64,000 nt of DNA. It comes from Laccaria trichodermophora (taxonomy: Eukaryota > Basidiomycota > Agaricomycetes > Agaricales > Hydnangiaceae). This document shows, piece by piece, positions 45,855 to 58,281 of this stretch (positions within the stretch are counted from its first letter, which is position 1; every line of letters starts with the position of its first letter). Below the pieces are notes generated by a model. It searched no databases. It worked only from the letters and a program-made list of their open reading frames with translations, and was not told the origin of the DNA. The stretch covers positions 868,001 to 932,000 of the forward strand of contig JACTVC010000014.1 of NCBI GenBank assembly GCA_018417955.1, written 5' to 3'. A program made the position numbers and the translations under genes.

Positions 45855-47505
45855 TGTGTCCGACCCAACAACTGAGTATATTTTCAACATTTAACAGCAA
45901 GCCTTCGTGGCAGAACCGCACATACTCAGCGTACAATTGTTATACGTATGAGTCATGTTTTGATTCCCTTGCAAGTTGTTGAACGTCCCACCGGATACAT
46001 TTGGAGTTGAGGACCCCGTGAACATGGATGCCCTAGTCATTGGATTCGCATCAACGAAGCGACTTGACGTGTCAGATTTTCAGAACCAACATACGCTGTG
46101 CTCGTGACGGGGATTGCATTCGTATTGGTTGTCGACAGGCGACGTCTCTTACGTTCCCTATCGTCCATCTGAATTCAAGGTTCAAAAGGCCTGGATGTTG
46201 AAGGTGGTATTATCGAGGAGTGAGTGACAAGAGCAAGAATGAGGCGTCCACTCTTGGGCGACGTGAGAACGTTGCTTGGGCGCTTTTAGTTATGGAACGC
46301 GCTTTCACGAGACTCCACCACCACCACAGCCCCTATATTAATTTGGTTCATCGTCTAACAGCCTTTTTGTTCGCAAAGCTAGGAACCACAACTACAACCA
46401 CTGTCGACATGGACAATGTTCGTTTGGGGCAACTATATCTTTGCTATATCTCGCATTTTCCTTAAAAGTTCTGCCTTTGATCCATCATAGGACGAGGGAA
46501 TGTGCAAGACTAGAAGCCCCCAATTCCTCTCATGGAGTGGCGGATCTCTGGCTAACATTCCAATCTCGAATGACGAGTCTTGAGTACCTCAGGACCCTTT
46601 CATCTCCCTTGTGCCCCCCTAGTTTTCCTGCCCTATGCTTCCACTGGTTCCCGTCAACGTTGACTGTTCAATTCCGAGCCGTCAAGGTAAGGAAAAGTTG
46701 TCACAGTTGAAACTACCAGAACCCTTGCTGAACATGATAGACAGCTCAGCGGGATCTCACTACCAACACGACGTGCGAAATGTCTCCGGAATTTCAAGCA
46801 AAAAAGATGGGCTCGACGTGCTTATCTTCCAGCGGTACTCAGCACATCGTCTCAGCATAGCCAGTGAGCTAGACAAGTCTGTCTTCCAACTCTTCCCAGA
46901 GAGGGACCACTCTTGGTTTCAATTTCAATTCGGATGACCAAGGGTACTGAGCTCTGCCTTCGAGCCGACGTGGGGACCAGTATTTGACTCGACAACGGTA
47001 CTCCGACGTGTTCGAGCCGTCCTGTCTTCTTTCAGGTCGAGCGAGATGCGGGAGCAGGTCGCGAACACACGCGAAACACTTGCTTTTGGCCATGGGCTGA
47101 TTCATACAGGATGAAGATCAAGTATTACCACTAGGAAAATGCCTTGAAAGGCAGTCGTCCCTCATCTTGCACCTCGTAAGTCTTTCAGCTTCATTTTCAA
47201 GGAAGGCACATCTTCCTGATTGTTTCCAGGATGCAAGAGGGCGTGGTGCAGCGCTGGCGATGTTAGACGTGAAGTAAGATTGAAAGTGTCAAATTGCATT
47301 TCGGTTGAGACATGGTTGGACAGCGCTGCAAGGATCTACGAGCTCCTGCTGAACAATCGTTGTGCTTACAATATGGGTAGCACAGAATTCACGAAATATA
47401 GATCTGCTGGCATGAAAAGTCTCATTCCTAAATGCGGTTCGTATGCATAATGGCATGGGGCTGAGGCATACGAAAGCATAGATAGCGTAGTTGATGGGGA
47501 CTAAA
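45855..47505. other. Gene-poor, decayed stretch (unit 2)
   Basis: Homologous to 5091-7192 with separate deletions. A short leader and ATG at 46408 (MDNVRLGQLYL) follow CTATATTAATTTGG, but the frame closes after 18 codons. No gene supported. Confidence 0.5.
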
Positions 47506-48351
47506 TTACTCTTCCTCCTCCTCGTCACCACCCTCCTCCTTCTTGGCAGCAGCAGCAGCACGCTTACGCTTAACGCGACTGGAGCGGCCTCCACCATAAG
47601 GCGAAGTAAGAGCAAAGTCAATGTGTTTTTGCGAGTCAAGTCGGACGACGAATGAAGGAACGTTGACTATTTGCTTTCCGACGCTATATGTCGTGATCAT
47701 CAGGTTTAAAAATTCCAAGGAGGTATAGTATGTTCAAACGCACCGGATATGTCTTTGCCTGATCAACACACGAGCATGATGGATAGATTTAGCCATAACA
47801 CTCTTGAAAACCTGGGTTTGCAGCCTTCTCTCCAAGAAATCTTCAATCTTGAGTGCCAACACGTAATCGAGACACATGCGGGACTCGTCCAGCACACCGA
47901 TGTGCACGAGACGGCGGATGAGGGCGTTACCCTCGAAGAGACGCCTGGGGTCCTTGTCGTCGAGCTTGAAGAGCTCACGGGCGGCACGACGGATTTTGGA
48001 GAGGATGAGGGCGATACGCCAGATCTCGCGTTTGTTGCGGAGGCCGTATTCACCTGCGGGCTAAGATGGAATAGAATTTTAGGGGGTGGTAAAAGAGGGA
48101 AATGGGGACAGTTAAGAACCTTCAGCTCGGCATCGAGACGAGCGGATTCGAAGGTCGACGGGGGACCTTGGAACTGTAAAGTTATATAGCAATGGGGCAC
48201 GGCTTTCATCAGCACGGTGTTACACCTCCACATAAAAGTGGATCTTGAAGTCAAGTTGGAAAGCTCACGTCTTGGAATGGTTCCGCGGGGCCCTGCATGT
48301 GTGTTTGTTAACTGCTCGTCGTGCACGATGTCAAGGAAATTACCTGGGCAT
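47506..48351 (-). pseudogene. RPS9: Ribosomal protein uS4 (RPS9) pseudogene, copy 2
   Basis: Same exon structure as copy 1: ATGCCCAG at 48344-48351, then APRNHSKT, the central exon ([36 protein letters not shown]) and the last exon [19 protein letters not shown] to [10 protein letters not shown] with no premature stop. It shares the single-base loss in the PRRPFES segment (near 48150), which throws the natural frame to an early stop. Unusual changes appear at normally fixed places (RLVHIGV for RLVRIGV, SRMCLDY for SRMRLDY). The shared lesion predates the duplication or was spread by conversion. Confidence 0.82.
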
Positions 48352-48379
48352 TTTTTAGATCTTGAGGATGTCGGTGAGA

Positions 48380-48460
48380 GTGATGAGGACGAGCTGCCAA
48401 ATAAAACACGGTCACCCGAACAAAGGAGGACAAACAGAATAGCACAGCCAACGCACACCT
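48380..48460. other. Junction lacking the 21.5 kb present in unit 1
   Basis: Homology to unit 1 left of here ends near 48437 (GAACAAAGGA, matching 8088-8097) and on the right resumes at CCAACGCACAC (matching about 29597). Between lie only about 60 unit-2-specific bases. Confidence 0.8.
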
Positions 48461-48855
48461 CCCAAAGACTGACTGAAGTGCATATATCAACGCTCCAAGC
48501 TCAAGTACGACAACTTCTATCTTCAATTCCAAACGCTTTGACGCTGAACCTGCCTCTACTCACTACTATGAGCGAGCCCTCGCTGCCACCACCAGCGTCC
48601 CCCTTTCCACACCATGCCAAATGTCTAACCCACGCACTCCCCTATTCACCAAAGTGCATAAATAACCCCCCATTTCCTTCGTAACGAATATCTGCCAAAC
48701 CACCATCACTACACACACTTTTTGTAACCAAACCAACTGCATTCTATAAACTACTTGCACCTATCCGGCCCGAATGCCTTCTTATCATCGTGCGTGTACG
48801 TCCCGTTCCTCTCTTTGCATTTCGAGGACTTATCATCTCTCCTAGGAACTAAACC

Positions 48856-49700
48856 ATGTCTCTCATCACTGCTACTGTCACCACTACCACTGAGCAGCGT
48901 TCACTTCAAGTGAGTCTTGCTGTTCAAACATCTCCTACCTCCTCGCGTCCGAGGGCCTCAACCATTTGCTGGGACTCCAAGGTGGACCAACGATCTTATT
49001 CTTCCTATGATAACAAGGCACGGAAAAGCGTCGCTTATCTAGCTCCTTACGGCAATAATTTCTGTTCTTCTTCAACTCGTTCTTCACCCACTTCCCCTCC
49101 TCCTTAAACCCAGGGGTTTTTGTCCTCCCTCGCCCCTACTCACGCCAGAGACGTCAGGACGTCTCTGCGCCAAATACCTCTACATGTCCGTGAGTCCCCT
49201 CCTCGTACCCACCTTCCGCTCTTCTCCCAACCTCCTATCTCTCACCCTCGAGCAATACATCACCCACCTCATAACGCACACCCACTTTCCCTTCTCCATC
49301 ATCCCATGCACGCTCATCCTTGTACACAACGTGCGCAGATCCTTCCTGGACAATCCCACGCGAAGCAAACACTTTTTATGCGTGTTTGATCCGCATACAT
49401 TGTGGGCTGGGTTGTTCATCAACGCTGCGCGCGCTTTGTATTCTTCCAATAATCAAGAATCTGGAGCATTGGAGCGAGGTGGCGGGGATACCGATGAAGG
49501 AGATTGAGGGTGTTGTGAGGGAGTATTTGATGTTGACGGTGCGAGATGTTGTTTTCAGAGCGCCTGAGGTTGAGCGGATGGTTGGGAGGTTAATGAGAGT
49601 GGTGGAGGGTGGGGAATGGAATGCTTCGTTTGGGGAGAGAGTGAAGGCGATTTTTAGGAGAAAGGAAGTGAATTACTCGTTTGATGATGATAGAAAGTGA
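48856..49700 (+). CDS. Cyclin-like protein (copy 2, possibly broken)
   Basis: Homologous to 30016-30872. The N-terminal frame from ATG 48856 meets TAA after SSPTSPPP, where copy 1 reads through (one base of CCCGTTAAA is lost). The cyclin-box frame continues with LLVPTFRSSPNLLSLTLEQ, IIPCTLILVHNVRRSF and LWAGLFINAARALYSSNN. At about 49452 bases are missing relative to copy 1, so KNLEHWSEVAGIPMKEIEGV lies in a different frame; copy 1 keeps one frame through both. With two disruptions this copy may be a pseudogene, unless intron placement differs from what I assume. Confidence 0.45.
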
Positions 49701-50085
49701 ATAGGGGCGCCTGGCGCGTTCCGCTTGCATATCTTGTTTCTAGTTGTTTGCTACGTACGAATTTATGGTTTCATGTCTCTGTCTCTTCCTACTTATCAGT
49801 TTGAGTGCAAGCACTCTCAAGGTTTCCTTATACTTATCACCCTCTCTCATTCAGCTACAGTAACACGACTCCTATTGCCCTACCAAAACAATCAGTACTC
49901 CCTGCAGTATTTTTTTGTAGGATCAGTTGAGGGCTGTTCATCGTTACCAGCTTGAGAAAGCTTCTCTGTATCAATTCAGTGAATTCGAAGCTCATGACTG
50001 CATCATCGGATCTTGGGGTGGAGTACGTACACCTTATGACCTATAATATATAAAGTTCAAGCCTGATTCCCTCCTTATCGTCGCA

Positions 50086-51615
50086 ATGACTATCAACCTA
50101 GTACCCCTGACTTTTCCCGCCGGCGTAGACGAGGAGAAATTCGTAGATTTCGGTCGAGAGGTCAAGGGTGTCCACCCGGGGAGCCTTAGCGCAGACGAGT
50201 TCAAGGCACTCGAGGAGGCTTTGTACAAGGTGACTCCAATAGTCGAATATATTCGTTTTTGATAATGACAGAAAAACATAGCACGATCTCCTTCTGTTTC
50301 GAGATGTTGACTTGTCTCTTGAAGAGCAACTGGCCTTTGTCAAGGTAAGCGTCTATAGAAACCATAACAAACAAACAGCTGAAGCGAATCATTCCACTTC
50401 AGGCGTTCGACCCGCAAGCAGAGAATTACACGCACAAAACCGACGCGTTAAAAAGAGGGGTCATAGGTGCATACGTCAACACCATTCCACGGGTCCCTCA
50501 AGTACAACTCATAGGCCACGGAACCATCCACGACCACGAAGGTATCCCAGAAATAACCCTCCTACACGGACACCACGCAAATTCACATAAAACACGAGTC
50601 CCAGTGGAAGATGAGGACGGAAGCCCAGTAGTCACGAGGTTCTTTGGTTGGCATATGGACGCTGCGTTGTATGAACTGTCTCCACCCAAAGCTACGGCGC
50701 TTTATGCAGTTCGGGTTCCGGAGGGCCCAACACAGACGGTCAGGTATGATGATGGCTCCGGGGACGAGTTGAGGGTCACTTTAGGAACGACGGCGTTCGC
50801 TTCGGGGAAGGTTATGTTTGATATTTTGCCGAAGGAGTTAAAGAGTCTTGCAGTGAGGGCTAGAGTTAGGTATGCGCCTCATCCGTTCGAGTGGATGGCA
50901 GCAGCTAAGGGGGTGTCGACTGGGCTGGGATTGGAGAGTGAGGGATTGGAGAAACCGTTGGACACGTTGACGAGCTGGGAGAAGGAAAAGGTCAAGGTGT
51001 ACCCTTTGGTATGTCGGCCCATTCTTGGACCCATTGTAGGTGGCTCACATCGGTGCTAGGTCTGGAAGAACCCAGTGACAGGATCCCTCCATCTTCAAGT
51101 CCATCCGTTTGCGATCTCCGAGATATACATCGAGCCAGTACCAGAGAGCTGCCGACCAGTGACAAATAATCTTGAAGCGTTATACCCAGACGGCGGGCAC
51201 ATCACAAATCTTCGCCAAGTTCGAGAACTTGTTTATAGTATGCAAAGACCTGGAATTGCACCAAATGTCAGTCGTCAAGCTGTTCGACTTTCTTGGTTGA
51301 TCTTATTCTTTTTGCCTTCAGCTCGTCTATCCGCATCCTTGGGAGGCTAAAGACCTTGTAATATTTAACAACCGCGGGCTTATTCATACGGTCGTTGGTT
51401 TGTTCAAGCCAGACCAGGTTCGGATCTTTCATCAGTGCGGCCTTGCTGGATCGGATGAACCTGCTGGGCCGAGCGAGGAAGACAAGTTGAAGTGGGTAGG
51501 TTGCCAGTGAAGGAGACCATCGGTTGGCATGTATGAAGTATCTCTTGGTGACTATTTTTTAATGCAGGAGAACGGCAACGAGTTCCATAAGAACACAAGT
51601 AAAGCTTCACAGTAG
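50086..51615 (+). CDS. TauD/TfdA-family Fe(II)/2-oxoglutarate dioxygenase (copy 2)
   Basis: Six exons matching copy 1 in position and phase. Ligands are conserved: WHMDAALYELSPP, NRGLIHTVVG and QVRIFHQCG. It keeps RVRYAPHPFEW, five residues lost in copy 1. The last exon runs further (ENGNEFHKNTSKASQ, TAG 51613-51615), because copy 1 lost bases and gained an earlier TAA. Substitutions such as EITLLHGHH for EVTLRHGHH lie outside the active site. Apparently functional. Substrate unknown; sulfonates, carnitine-like or aryl compounds are possible for the family. Confidence 0.88.
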
Positions 51616-54213
51616 ATGTTCCTTCGATCGAGTGGATGCCTCAAGGCCGCAATGTATACAATTATTTGATGGCGGATGACCATGAAATAGTCCTTTCGAT
51701 GGTGTTAAGTGGGAAGCAGCCGTGGTAAGCGGATGGGAGACTTTTTTGTTTTTTTTTGTGCAGACAATGCGGGGGATGGAAAGAGGTAGGAGGAGAGAAC
51801 GATATATGTCCCTGTCGTTGGGCAGAATCCGTCGCTTGACGGTCAGATACAGATGACTGCACGGTAGAACATGACTATAGTAGTATGTCCAGGGCGAGCG
51901 TAGATTGCTGTCTCCAGAATTTCAGGTTCCGAATGCTTCAGTTCCAGAGAAGTTTCCATGACTTCTCAGAGCGAGGTTGGGGAACGCTGGGTTATGTCGG
52001 AGGGATGAATGTGAAGTTGTAGGAGGCTGGAAATTTGGTATGTTTGATTGTTCTCCAGGTTGACAAACGCGACCACCATCCACAAAATTTTGCTTGCAAC
52101 AACCCACATCATTCCATTCGAAACAAGGCCTTCAAAAAAATCCGGTGAACTATGGGAATGGAGGGCGTCGATACTGTTGGGTTGGAGATTAGTCGGAATT
52201 TGGAGCGGTGGCTTGTGCCGTCAGATTTGGCCACATGAGCATTCTGCGCAACTAGTGCTCAACCAACGACGAATTCATTGCTTGGCGTCAGGCGCTCGAG
52301 GCGCGTCGGCATGTTCTACTTCATGGGACTCAATAGGACGAAAGGTTACCAGACAGTAGACAAGGGGTTGTGGTGAAGGCGATCGGTATCGGCAATGACG
52401 ACGAGGAAGGCTAGGCTGAAGGTCGCCCATACCCCATCGCGTGGACGACGGTATGTGATTGTTCTTGTTCTTTGTATGTTGATTCACAAGCTCTCCAGAT
52501 TTCACAAAGTTTGCCAGGCGAGGACCACTGATCTTTCGAGGAGAAATGACAGCAGAACTTCAAGTCATGCATTCCTTGCCACGTTTATGAAAACCTGTCG
52601 AATCTGACTGGCAGTTTCAACGATAAGGCGCTATTTCAGAGCGCCTTTGTCGTCTCCTTCCCTCTCAATTTCGACCAGAAGAAAAGGGGTTGGCGCATAG
52701 AACCGCAAATCTGGATCTTTTGATTATCGACTTTAACTCCGGACCAGATCTTGGTTTTCCCCGCGTCGCCAGCCTACACCGGATACTTTGCCGACTTGCA
52801 TAATCCATAATGAAGGAGAAATCGCCGTTTGGTTGCACATCACCCCCCCTTCCCCTATGTTGTCACGTGACGGTCTTGGAAGTCAATGGTTGAGAGGCGA
52901 TTCTTTGGAGAACTGTGGAGGTCTCAAAAACTTTTTCTTTCGACCCAAATGAAAGGGCGTCCAATTTGCTATTTGCCGCGATAGTTTGACTTCGGATGCG
53001 GACGTTCGTGTTCGTCTGCCTCGTCGTCCTGATAACCAGTAGGCGACCGCTCCCGTTTGAGATCAAGGGGCTATGGTCCAGGGGGCTTCAAGAGTGATTG
53101 CCCTCCTGAGCCTGATCTGCACAGGGTTCGTTAGAGAGCACGCCCTGGATTCTGTCATGGATGGGTTTGCTCACCTGGAGCACTTCCCCCGCGCAGGGAG
53201 TCATTGGACCACAAATTCGGAAACGAGACGATGCCTCTCGCAGCAGATATTGAGACATTGTCTCAATGACTGCAGCTGCAGGGTGGGCGATGTGTTCTCA
53301 TGAACGCTTCCTTAAGGAAGCTGTGGATCCTCATGACTGTCCTTCGAGACTTCAGTGTCCTTCGGTGGGGCTGCTTTTTATCCGAAGCACCACCAAGCCC
53401 CCATGGATCCGACCACCGTCTCAGGCATGATCTGTTCTTCGACATGATGTCGAACCTTGGAATCTACGTAGGAAGTCAGCACAGACAACTCCTTCACCCG
53501 CAGACCTCGAAACGTTGACATGCCTTCATGGAGCGCTCTGCTACATTTGTCTTCAGCGGTCATCGAGAATGTGAGGGAGTATCATATCTATGGTGATTCT
53601 GAATTTCTAGTGTCCTTGTGTGCTTCCAGTTTGCCGTGGATTGAGTCGACCCTGGTGAAAGTCTGTCGCATACGATCCTATTGGAAGGCATCTTGAAGAT
53701 CGGCAAGGCCTGCAGTCGCTGAGCACTATGCAAGCCGCGACTTGACTGCTGAGGGAAGGTATGACCACTTCACCCGACGTAAGAATCTTTGGGCTGATGC
53801 GGCAACTGTTGGACATTGTGTTTGTCACAACTTTCGGCAGTGCCTTCCCCGTATCTCCTCCTGGGCGCTTGGGCAGAGGATACTGTCGCCATCTATTCAC
53901 TCCTCCCCACTGGTCTTTTCCGGGAAGCCAGCCCTCCTGCCTCCCATCAACGACAAATGACACCAATTCTACACGAGATCCAACCATTCCCAGCCTAGAA
54001 ATCCAGGAACCGAAAATTTAAATTTTGAGTCAAGGAATTCTAAGGTCGCCGCTGTTTTGACGGTTATTTGGACCCCATTTTCCAATATAAATGACCCAGT
54101 TTCGCTGGGTCTCTCTTCCTTATCACGCCCACCACCACCACCACCCCCGCCCCAACGCTCCTTTTCTGTCCTTCCACAAACTAAAACGTACATCATTTTA
54201 GTCTACTTCCACA
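51616..54213. other. Gene-poor stretch (unit 2)
   Basis: Homologous to 32766-35985 without the MITE; the empty MITE site is CACAAAATTTTGCTTGC at 52081-52097. No supported gene. TATAAAT at 54086-54092 belongs to the following small gene. Confidence 0.55.
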
Positions 54214-54709
54214 ATGCCTCTTTCGCGACTCGTCCTCCCGTCTTTTACCCTAGTTCTCAGCAATTCTGTTACCCTGCGCGACTTCCAACGCGCCCAGACT
54301 CGCGAAATTCACATTCCCATCCATGCTCCATCAAGCGACGAGGAATTTATGGTATGTCGCGTTCACGAGGTCCACTTCCCGTGACTGAGGCTTCTACGTC
54401 CCTCCCACAGCGTACGATTGACCTCCATGACACGGCTCCAGCCTCAGCCTTCATCACGTATAAGTGCACCTATTATCCCGTAGGCCGCTCTTCTAGTGAA
54501 TCTGTCAGGCCTTCTTGCTCATTTCATATCTGTTCAGGATCAAGACGCTGCGTCCCTGTTTGGCGACGAGAACGGCGAGGAACTTGCTCCAGATGGGCAC
54601 TTCTGGGTTAGTTTTTTTGGAAGTTGTGATGTGTATTGCGCTCATCAATCTGCAGCGACGCTTGTTGTTGAATGTTAAGGGCTTCGGAGGGAGGCTCTTC
54701 GCTGCCTGA
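54214..54709 (+). CDS. Small protein of unknown function (copy 2)
   Basis: Same four-exon layout as 35986-36484: MPLSRLVLPSFTLVLS, a GTATGT intron, RTIDLHDTAPASAFITYKC, a GTAGGC intron, DQDAASLFGDENGEEL with GHFW, a GTTAGT intron, then RRLLLNVKGFGGRLFAA. The joins are in phase and the frame is intact. Substitutions are few and mostly conservative, which supports a real protein. No known family. Confidence 0.55.
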
Positions 54710-55098
54710 TTTTTCACCCTTCGATGGACTATACTTTCGCTGATAATTGCTTGCTAAGATCTTGCTCTCGCTCCTTCTTGTCTTCTGTCACTCATCGCAT
54801 AGTCAATGCTTTGTCGCGTCCTGTCCTGTTCCGTTGCACAAACGTCACTTCTCCTTCATTTGTACCATATATAATTCACCGAGATCTGTTGAATAGTTTA
54901 TACTCAAGCCCAGAAAAATATAGTTGTCGTACTTTCAGTCCTTGCCATAATTGCTGCACGTCATGTGGAATTTTGGGTGATCTCCGTAATTAATTCTTCT
55001 CGGCGAGCTCGGATTGTGGCAGATTTGTCGCACAATTTGACACACTCTAGGATCATGAAATCGTTTCTTTGAGGCCATACTTCCAAATCTCGGCATAC

Positions 55099-55395
55099 TC
55101 ACTCAAATAATGGCGAGAAGTCTTGACGTTGAGTTTGATCACACATTTGAAGCTTGAAACTGAATCTGTTGCCTTTGTCCGGGACAAGAGATGGCACTGC
55201 TGAGCTTCCACTCACATGAAATTCACGGTCGTGTTCGTCATCTTGAGGCACACAGTCGACCGTCTTGTAATCTTCTGTTGTAACTTCATGGTAGAATTGA
55301 CGTTGACATTGTTTGGAGATTGCTCCAGTTGAAGTTTTGCGTTCAAAAGCTCGGACAGAATCTAAATGATGCCACATATCATTATCATTTTTCAT
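55099..55395 (-). CDS. Small hypothetical protein (copy 2)
   Basis: First exon as in copy 1 (MWHHLDSVRAFERKTSTG, CQRQFYHEVTTEDYKTVDC). The possible downstream exons of copy 1 are frameshifted here. The gene status is uncertain. Confidence 0.35.
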   Translation of the reverse strand: MKNDNDMWHHLDSVRAFERKTSTGAISKQCQRQFYHEVTTEDYKTVDCVPQDDEHDREFHVSGSSAVPSLVPDKGNRFSFKLQMCDQTQRQDFSPLFE

Positions 55396-55469
55396 TTCGT
55401 TTGTAATGGTTCATATAGTTTCGTGTTGATTGGGGGATCCTTTAACGCGCACCCTCTTCAATCAAGCAC

Positions 55470-55815
55470 ATGGGGGCAAGGAGGGTGGAGGAAAGCAAGG
55501 CAAGGGAACAGAAAGGGAGGGAAGGGAAAGAGGAAGATAGAAGGGAGGAAAAGAAGGAGGGAAGGAAAGAGAAGAAAAGTGTGAGGGGAAGGGCGCGGGA
55601 AGGGGATCAGGAAACCGAAAAATGGGAGTAAAGGGGAGGGAAAGAGGAAGGATAGTCGAGAAGGGAAGGAAAAGAAGATAGAAGGGGGGGAAAGATGAAG
55701 ATAGAAGGGATGGAAGATGAAGATAGAAGGGAGGTAAAAGAGGGACGGAAAAAAGAAAAGAGAGGGTACAGGGAGGGGATCAGGAAAGCGGAAAATGAGA
55801 GAAGAAAGAAAACGA
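55470..55815 (+). repeat. Polypurine (GA-rich) tract, unit 2
   Basis: Counterpart of 37276-37640, with several internal length differences, as expected of a slippage-prone tract. Confidence 0.9.
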
Positions 55816-56294
55816 CGGAAACGCTGCCAAATTGACGCCGAACTGTGATTCCATTGAAGTTGCTTGCAGAACCCGACTTCAAGCCTTGAACGCACTCAAG
55901 AGCCCGATTCCAAGTTGGACACCAAAAGGCATTCGAACGGAAGATAATCAACCAGAGGGAGGAGAAGAACGGAAGGGCAGCTCCACTGTGACAGAGGCTG
56001 GGAAAGGGCTGGGAAAGGCGTGGGCGGGAAAAACGTCGGGCTTATATCATGTGTAGGATCTGTGGCTGTGCAGACGCGTGGTGACTCCGACAGCGGCGGG
56101 AAAGTTCTCAGGCATGTCCGAATGCCCGTTCTTAAAATGAAGATTGGCGAAACGACCATAGGAGCAGCAACGACGTTGAGTGCAATCTGGGAAACGGCAG
56201 CAAAAAAGAAAACTTTGATAATGATACGTACAACCAAATCCAAAAAATCAGCAAAAGACTCAGGTATAAACGACCATCTAAACGCCCAAACAAT

Positions 56295-58156
56295 TCACTC
56301 CAGTTCATACCCAGCCGTATGAAGCACAGCGGCAAACTATGGGAAAGCAGCTAGTTAGCAAGACTAGTGTGTTTTCATGGGACCACCAGCGTACCTGCAC
56401 TTTAGCAATAGCATACATCTGGTCAAAGTCGTACCCTTCCCTCTCACTCAGATCATCTAACAACTTCGTTAAAATGTGGGTCTGATCAAGGGAGGAAGAT
56501 GATGCTTACGGCTATTATGATACATCGGGTCCGCGACTAGCCCATGCCGTCAGCATTCATCGCGCATATGTGGGAACGAGGAGAGGAGGAACTTACTCCG
56601 TCCAACACGTTCGAAAAGCTGGGTTACTGGGTAGCCTTGCTCCATGAAGGACTGAGAAATTTAACAGTCAGTTATCTCGCAGAGGGAGGGAAAGTTAGGG
56701 CAGACTGACCTGGTGGTCACTGCAGCACACCTACGTCATCACCGTTATCAGATAATGCATTGGGGATCAGAGAAAATACGTACTGGTGTATGTCCAAGAT
56801 GAAGCTCGGGGCTGTAGATTTCAGAGATATTCCATACAAGCTGGGTAACTTCTGGTGTCCCAATTCTATAGATTGCTTTTGAGAACGTTTGGTAGGAGAT
56901 GACAGAGGAGGTTACGTACCGTTCCGGAAGCCCAAGTTGCATTGGCTCGCCAGGGGCACGATATGCCGTCATATCAGCCTGAATCATCAAAAGAACGCTC
57001 GCATTGGCAGCCCTTAATTCCTCTGAACCATCATCAGTACCCGTAAGGCAAACAAAAAGAAGCGAACATACTAGCATACGCCTTGGACCCTAACAACCCC
57101 TGCTCCTCACCAGCGAACGCGACAAGCTCCACGTTAGCGTTTGTAAACCTGACACCCTTTCGGGCAATGGTGCGCGCAATTGCCAGGACGCTAGTGGTGC
57201 CCGAACCGTCGTCGTTTGCACCTGGTGCACGTGTGCTTCCGAAGGATCCACGGCTGTCGTAGTGCCCGCTGATTATGATGGTGTCGTTCGTCGGATTGAC
57301 GGCGGCGTACCGACTGAAGAGATTAATTAATAAAGGAAGGAGAATATAGATGTGTTACACACCATACGACGTTGGGCACGAATCCTTGAAGAAATGGTCT
57401 GTAATGACATTCGGCACCAGAATTCTCAAACCGCGTCTTCAGCCATTTCGCGGCGATAACGGCACCCGGAGTGAACGAATGTCTAGAGACAATGCCAGAT
57501 CTTCCGTCTTCCCCTGCGAGGAACCGAATATCGTTACGCATTTGAGGGATTGAGATGTTGTTGACAATAGACGCGACTACGGGGTCAAACTTTAGTTTCT
57601 TGAGCGCATTTTTCACGGGTTCGATGGTTGAGGGTGATATGGCGTGATATGGAATGGGCTCTCTCGGAAGAAGGGCTGATTTCCAGAATGGGGGCAAGAA
57701 CGTGTCAATTGTCCGTGCTTGGAAAGGAGGTACTGAAATGAGGAGTGACGTTGGACTTTGGTGGAGAATCGTGGGTGGAGATGGTCGTCGAGAGGGGCTC
57801 AAAACTCCTTGATCCAGCGGTTCTGGTAAGTCTGACGATAGCAGCGAATTGAAAAAGGAATCTGTGATTCCTGTTGAGCCCTCCAAGAGGCTCTCTTCGA
57901 CAAAATCCTGGTGAAGCCACACCAGCTGATTATCTCCCTCCGGAACCTCGACGAATGGGGTATTCCTAGGGAAATACGCGTCCCACGCGTCGTAACATTC
58001 TTGGTCTGGTACATTGAAGATGCTATAGCCTGGAGTGTGGACGTCCTGATATGTTCCGTAAAAGTAATTTGAGAGACATGAATCTTCTGCGAGGAATTTT
58101 GGGTGAAAAGGCGCGACGAGCAGAAGGCCGAGTGGAAATGCTGCCTTTGCAGTCAT
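56295..58156 (-). CDS. M28 zinc metallopeptidase, secreted (copy 2, intact)
   Basis: ATG 58156 opens MTAKAAFPLGLLLVAP, a probable signal peptide. A long N-terminal region (DAWDAYFPRNTPFVEV, NDIRFLAGEDGRSGIVSRHS) precedes the catalytic core. M28 residues are all visible: His and Asp in SGHYDSRG, bridging Asp in GANDDGSGT, catalytic Glu and ligand Glu in AFAGEEQGLLGS, Asp in QADMTAYR, and His in CSDHQSFMEQGYP. Later exons give VTQLFERVGR, DPMYHNS, REGYDFDQMYAIAKVQ and FAAVLHTAGYELE, with TGA at 56295-56297. The family includes leucine aminopeptidases and related exopeptidases. It diverges from GH47 with about 125 bases between the starts. The unit 1 copy is broken, so this one may carry the function. 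Confidence 0.87.
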
Positions 58157-58281
58157 CGTGTGAGGCAAGGAGCTGAACGGCCTGAACCGCGACAAGCTGA
58201 GCGAAAGACAGGTGACACCGCCACCGATCACACTCAAGAGATGATGGTTGTCCACAGACGTCGTAACCCGCTTTGCTCACC

